NCBI GenBank assembly: GCA_022867105.1
Contig: JALHVH010000299.1
Location: forward strand, 1 to 9,771
From: Candidatus Aminicenantota bacterium
Lineage (GTDB): Bacteria; Acidobacteriota; Aminicenantia; Aminicenantales; Saccharicenantaceae
Direction: 5' to 3'
Length of the DNA stretch: 9,771 nucleotides
Positions 6,089 to 9,771 of this stretch are shown here, piece by piece. A program made the translations under genes and the position numbers. Every line of letters begins with the position of its first letter. The stretch's first letter is position 1. Below the pieces are notes generated by a model. That model searched no databases. It was given only the letters and a program-made list of their open reading frames with translations, and was not told the origin of the DNA.

Positions 6089-6146
6089 GGAAAATTCTAG
6101 GGACACAATCCCTTTTCGGGAGAAAGGGTTATGTCCCGAATTTTCC
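6089..6146. repeat. REP-like 58-nt imperfect palindrome
   Basis: The arms pair as GGAAAATTC/GAATTTTCC (6089-6097 with 6138-6146), a TA bulge, GGGACA/TGTCCC (6100-6105 with 6132-6137), an internal CAAT/TTA loop, then CCCTTT/AAAGGG (6110-6115 with 6123-6128) around a 7-nt loop. That is 21 base pairs. Neither side has a long T-tract, so it is not a classic terminator. Size, bulges and intergenic position resemble REP or IS200/IS605-type terminal hairpins recognised by Y1 or RAYT transposases. No transposase gene is in the window. It lies just upstream of the predicted promoter of the lyase operon. Confidence 0.75.
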
Positions 6147-6370
6147 GGATCGTGAGTCGGAATTCCGGATATCCCAGGAAGTCGGTGTCATCGCTTGAGA
6201 AGAAAGAATCCTATCGGCAATTTTGGGGCAGATGCCGCTCTGGAAAGAGGGGACCGGCCGGATCGTTTCTCGAGGTTCTGCGGCCATCGGACGCCTGCCC
6301 CGAGGATCGTCAGGAGGATGAAAAGGACGGACGAAAAAGGCCGGATTTTGTGCCACGGGGCGCTTCCGGG
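6147..6370. other. Intergenic stretch without a supported gene
   Basis: Between the palindrome and the eno promoter I see no convincing gene. A minus-strand frame holds a hydrophobic run (SSVLFILLTILGAGV) resembling a signal or membrane segment near 6300-6345, but it has no supported start and no recognisable continuation. An 18-codon + strand frame from ATG 6318 has AGGAGG directly against its start, leaving no room for initiation. The octamer TTCCGGAT appears twice just after the palindrome. The stretch could be a decayed gene or plain regulatory DNA. Confidence 0.4.
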
Positions 6371-6399
6371 TTGAGGCCGTGCCCCGCTCGTGCTACAAT
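6371..6399 (+). promoter_or_regulatory. Sigma70-type promoter of eno
   Basis: TTGAGG (6371-6376), a 17-bp spacer and TACAAT (6394-6399) make a strong sigma70-type promoter. The -10 has one mismatch to TATAAT and the -35 two to TTGACA. The predicted start is near 6406, giving a leader of about 65 nt to the eno ATG, which has AAGGAG (6457-6462) placed 8 nt before it. A strong constitutive promoter suits a glycolytic gene. Confidence 0.75.
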
Positions 6400-6470
6400 T
6401 CCTTGGCTCGGTCATCGATCCGATGCTGGGTCGATAAAGACAAGACGAAATTTCGGAAGGAGCTGAAACC

Positions 6471-7754
<1,284 letters not shown>

Positions 7755-7860
7755 GACATTCCTTTCGCCGCTTTATTTTTCCGGTTCTCTTGCGTTTTGC
7801 GTGGGTCGCTAAATGGAAAGCCGGGATAACAGAAGTCCACACAAAAACCCAAAAAAACGC

Positions 7861-7890
7861 TTGACAAGACAAATTAGATGATGCTATATG
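7861..7890 (+). promoter_or_regulatory. Promoter of the rrf2-porin-pstS operon
   Basis: A perfect -35 hexamer TTGACA (7861-7866) is followed by TATATG at 7885-7890 (18-bp spacer) or CTATAT at 7884-7889 (17 bp). The local sequence is AT-rich against a GC-rich background. The expected start is near 7897, inside the dyad described next, so a bound repressor would block initiation. Confidence 0.65.
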
Positions 7891-7911
7891 ACTTTGTCTA
7901 TTGAATAAGTC
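7890..7911 (+). promoter_or_regulatory. Dyad operator, probable Rrf2 autoregulatory site
   Basis: This 22-bp site has the symmetry GACTT-N12-AAGTC with further matching positions inside (TC.AT.GA in the centre); 16 of 22 positions are symmetric. It starts at the end of the -10 element, covers the likely transcription start and lies 20 bp before the regulator ATG. A perfect 8-bp palindrome AGTCGACT overlaps its right end (7908-7915). Rrf2 proteins commonly repress their own promoters through such dyads; assignment to this regulator is inference. Confidence 0.5.
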
Positions 7912-7930
7912 GACTAATGAGACGAACGAA

Positions 7931-8365
7931 ATGAGGCTTTCAACCAAGGGCGAATATGCCAGCCGTGCCATGCTCGAGCTATCCCTCAAGTATGACAGGG
8001 GCCCGCAGCATATCCATGGGATCTCAAAGGCGCAGAACATCCCCGAGCGCTTCCTCGAGCAGATCCTGCTCCTCCTGAAACGGGCGGGTTACTTGAAAAG
8101 TAAAAAGGGACAGCGCGGCGGCTATTACTTGGCAAAGTCTCCCGCAGAGATCAACGTGGCAGAGGTCATCCGGGTCCTGGAAGGCCCGCTCGCCCCGATC
8201 GACTGCGTCAGCGTCATGGCCCACGAGGCCTGCCCCATGGAGGAGACCTGCGGCCTGCGCTGGCTCTGGAAAGAGGTCCGAGACTCCGTCGCCGAGATCA
8301 TGGAACGGACGACTTTCGCCGACCTCGTCCGACGGAACAAACCGTTGAACGATCCAGACGAATAA
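7931..8365 (+). CDS. Rrf2-family transcriptional regulator with Fe-S-type cysteines
   Basis: This is a winged helix-turn-helix regulator of 144 residues in the Rrf2 family (IscR, NsrR, CymR, RsrR). The N-terminus MRLSTKGEYASRAMLELSL is typical. The recognition helix lies around 37-51 (PERFLEQILLLLKRAG) and the wing around 53-68 (GYLKSKKGQRGGYYLA). Three cysteines, C92, C101 and C107 (C-x8-C-x5-C), sit where IscR and NsrR bind an Fe-S cluster, although IscR has C-x5-C-x5-C. Response to Fe-S, redox, NO or oxygen status is therefore likely but unproven. The ATG at 7931 matches the family start; an in-frame TTG at 7901 would add ten residues made from the operator region. The weak purine run GAGACGAACGAA precedes it. 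The porin start lies 16 nt downstream, so the regulator heads an operon. Confidence 0.92.
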   Translation: MRLSTKGEYASRAMLELSLKYDRGPQHIHGISKAQNIPERFLEQILLLLKRAGYLKSKKGQRGGYYLAKSPAEINVAEVIRVLEGPLAPIDCVSVMAHEACPMEETCGLRWLWKEVRDSVAEIMERTTFADLVRRNKPLNDPDE

Positions 8366-8369
8366 GATG

Positions 8370-8375
8370 AGGAGG
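8370..8375 (+). promoter_or_regulatory. Ribosome binding site deciding the porin start
   Basis: AGGAGG lies 6 nt before GTG 8382. The in-frame ATG at 8367 sits before this site and has no ribosome binding site of its own, so GTG is the better start. It removes five residues and leaves a normal signal peptide. Confidence 0.7.
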
Positions 8376-8381
8376 ATTATC

Positions 8382-9395
8382 GTGTGGAAACATGGACCTA
8401 AAAACGCGAGCCGCCGTCGCCCGTTAATACCGGGCGCGGCGCTTTTCGCCGTGCTCGTCCTTGCCGGAGTGTCCTTCGGTCAGGACAAGAAGGAACCGAC
8501 GTTCCTGTCGATCAGCAAGGCCTTCAAGCTCAGCGGCTGGACCCAGTTCCAGTATGTGGGCTGGGACAAGGGCGTCGACAACTTTTCCGTCCGCCGGTCC
8601 CGGCTGACCCTGGCCGGGGACATCCTGAAGAAGATGCATTACAAGCTCCAGATCGACTTCGCCAAGACGCCGACGCTCCTCGACGCTATCGTCGAGGTTG
8701 AATTCTCCCAGGCCTTCCAGTTGAGGGTTGGTCAATTCCTCGTCCCCTTCAGCCTGGAGAACCTGACGGCCACCTCGGACGTGGACATGATCAACAGGTC
8801 TCAGCCCGAGGAGAAGCTCGCTCCCGGCCGCGACAACGCCTCCCAGGGAAGGGATGTCGGGGTCGCCGTCTTCGGGAACACCTCCATCGTTGAGTACACG
8901 GCGGCGATCGTCAACGGGGCCGGCTTCAACAAGGCTGACACGAACAGCCGCAAGGACTTGGTCGGCCGGGTCGTTCTCCATCCTTTGAAATACTTGTCCG
9001 TCGGCGGCTCTTTCTACAAAGGAAAACAGAGCGCTGCGGCCGAAGCCCCCCTGGTCACCCGGGACAAGGCCGGGCTCGAGCTGGCGCTCGTCTTTGACCG
9101 GGCCTCGCTCAAGTCCGAGTTCTACTATGCCAAGGACGACAAGCTGACGCGGAACGGTTGGTACGTTCAGGGCGGATATTTCGTCCTGCCCAAAAAGGTC
9201 CAGGCCCTCGTCAAGTACGACGTGGTGGACATGGACCGGACGCTCTCCGGGGACCGGGTCGGCCGCACCACGGCCGGCGTCAATTGGTTCCTGTCCGGAA
9301 GGACGAAGCTCCAGCTCAACTACGAGCTCTATAAACTCGAATCCGGAAAGACCGACAACCAGGCCATCCTGGCCATGCTCCAGGTGGCATATTAA
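8382..9395 (+). CDS. Phosphate-selective porin O/P family outer-membrane protein
   Basis: This is an outer-membrane beta-barrel of 337 residues related to OprO/OprP, anion-selective channels for phosphate and polyphosphate in Pseudomonas. A signal peptide is clear: basic KHGPKNASRRR, hydrophobic GAALFAVLVLAGVSFG, cut near residue 33-34. Family features follow: FKLSGWTQFQY at 48-58, FSVRRSRLTLAGDI near 68-81, alternating strands, and RVGQFLVPFSLENLTATSD at 115-133. The chain ends in VAY; a C-terminal aromatic residue is the assembly signal for barrels. No obvious N-terminal coiled coil is seen, and the length is shorter than OprP (~410), so strand number may differ. The GTG start is set by AGGAGG. 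The gene lies 16 nt after the Rrf2 regulator and 20 nt before the PstS-like gene, which supports a role in anion uptake. Exact specificity cannot be read from sequence. Confidence 0.88.
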   Translation: MWKHGPKNASRRRPLIPGAALFAVLVLAGVSFGQDKKEPTFLSISKAFKLSGWTQFQYVGWDKGVDNFSVRRSRLTLAGDILKKMHYKLQIDFAKTPTLLDAIVEVEFSQAFQLRVGQFLVPFSLENLTATSDVDMINRSQPEEKLAPGRDNASQGRDVGVAVFGNTSIVEYTAAIVNGAGFNKADTNSRKDLVGRVVLHPLKYLSVGGSFYKGKQSAAAEAPLVTRDKAGLELALVFDRASLKSEFYYAKDDKLTRNGWYVQGGYFVLPKKVQALVKYDVVDMDRTLSGDRVGRTTAGVNWFLSGRTKLQLNYELYKLESGKTDNQAILAMLQVAY

Positions 9396-9415
9396 AAGAA
9401 GAAATGAGGGATCAT

Positions 9416-9771
9416 ATGAAAAAGCTTATCAGTGCCATCGCGTGTTTTGGGATCATCGTGCTTGCCGCCTCACCCATACCCGGCGCGGCCGACATCTCGG
9501 GGAACCTGACCCTTTCCGGGGCCTGGGCCCTATACCCCATGGCCCTCAAATGGGTCGAAGAGTTCCAGAAGGTCCATCCCGGCGTCAGGATCGACGTCCA
9601 GGCCGGCGGAGCGGGGAAGGGCATCGCCGACGCTCTTGCGGGGATGGTGGATATCGGCATGGTTTCGAGAAACGTCCAGCCGGTCGAGCTGGAGAAGGGG
9701 GCGTTCCCGGTGGCCGTGACCAAGGACGCCGTCATCCCGACCCTCAGCGCCCGGAACCCGGTCCTCAAGGA
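9416..9771 (+). CDS. PstS-like periplasmic anion-binding protein, 5' part
   Basis: These are the first 118 codons of a PBP-like solute-binding protein of the phosphate ABC transporter type, cut by the window end. A signal peptide is clear: MKKLISAIACFGIIVLAA..., with a cut near PGAA-DI at residue ~25. The mature part shows SGAWALYPMALKWVEEF, then DVQAGGAGKGIADALAG, then VDIGMVSRNV, the standard order of the PstS first lobe (SGSTT..., GGGSGTGI, DIAMASR). The loops differ from classical PstS: SGAWA replaces SGSTT and GGAGKG replaces GGSGTG, so fewer side-chain hydroxyls are available to hold phosphate. The ligand may be phosphate bound differently, or another oxyanion. GAGGG lies 5 nt before the ATG. 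Cotranscription with the porin is likely; permease and ATPase genes are expected just beyond the window. Confidence 0.87.
   Translation, partial: MKKLISAIACFGIIVLAASPIPGAADISGNLTLSGAWALYPMALKWVEEFQKVHPGVRIDVQAGGAGKGIADALAGMVDIGMVSRNVQPVELEKGAFPVAVTKDAVIPTLSARNPVLK

Noticed and set aside
6318..6374. An 18-codon leader-peptide-like frame before eno
   Set aside because: AGGAGG abuts the ATG with no spacer, and the frame ends inside the predicted eno -35 element, so it would not be on the eno transcript.
7755..7860. Search for an intrinsic terminator after eno
   Set aside because: There are T-rich and A-rich patches but no stable stem adjoining a T-tract; only a weak distant CCGG/CCGG pairing is visible.

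Overview
The window reads as GC-rich DNA from a diderm (Gram-negative-type) bacterium. It encodes an outer-membrane O/P-type porin ending in an aromatic residue, a periplasmic solute-binding protein and a small exported ComEA-like DNA-binding protein. The protein style would suit Acidobacteriota or Candidatus Aminicenantes, but I cannot fix the phylum by reading alone. Most of the sequence is ordinary chromosomal housekeeping. The less ordinary parts are two palindromic elements between genes, a two-gene acyl-CoA module with different codon use, and a redox-type regulator joined to an anion-uptake locus.

Layout: bases 1-1810 (+) carry the 3' part of topA (DNA topoisomerase I) overlapping a XerC/XerD-type tyrosine recombinase. 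Bases 1811-2035 separate it from a convergent minus-strand gene. They hold a strong hairpin terminator and a 189-bp inverted-repeat element with cloverleaf-like internal symmetry, lying between two A-tracts. Bases 2036-3753 (-) carry, in transcription order, an MgtC/SapB-family membrane protein, an XTP/dITP diphosphatase (rdgB) whose TTG start overlaps the mgtC stop, and comEA. Bases 3870-6006 (-) carry a pair with a 4-nt gap: an HMG-CoA-lyase-family enzyme followed by a class III (CaiB/BaiF) CoA transferase.

Bases 6007-6470 form a divergent intergenic region. It has a 58-nt REP-like hairpin, a near-consensus sigma70 promoter for eno, and about 220 bp where I see no gene. Bases 6471-7754 (+) encode enolase. 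Bases 7861-9771 (+) look like one operon: a promoter with a dyad operator, an Rrf2-family regulator with three Fe-S-type cysteines, an O/P-type porin (GTG start set by its ribosome binding site), and the 5' part of a PstS-like binding protein cut by the window end.

How they work together: the porin and binding protein would pass an anion, probably phosphate or a relative, from outer membrane to periplasm for an ABC transporter expected just beyond the window. The Rrf2 protein probably controls itself and these genes in response to redox or Fe-S state. The transferase/lyase pair would activate a C5-C6 hydroxy-dicarboxylic acid with CoA and split it to acetyl-CoA plus an oxo-acid. I found no CRISPR array, rRNA or tRNA gene. 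No wholly new multi-gene system is evident; the strongest candidate for something undescribed is the 189-bp element at 1817-2005.
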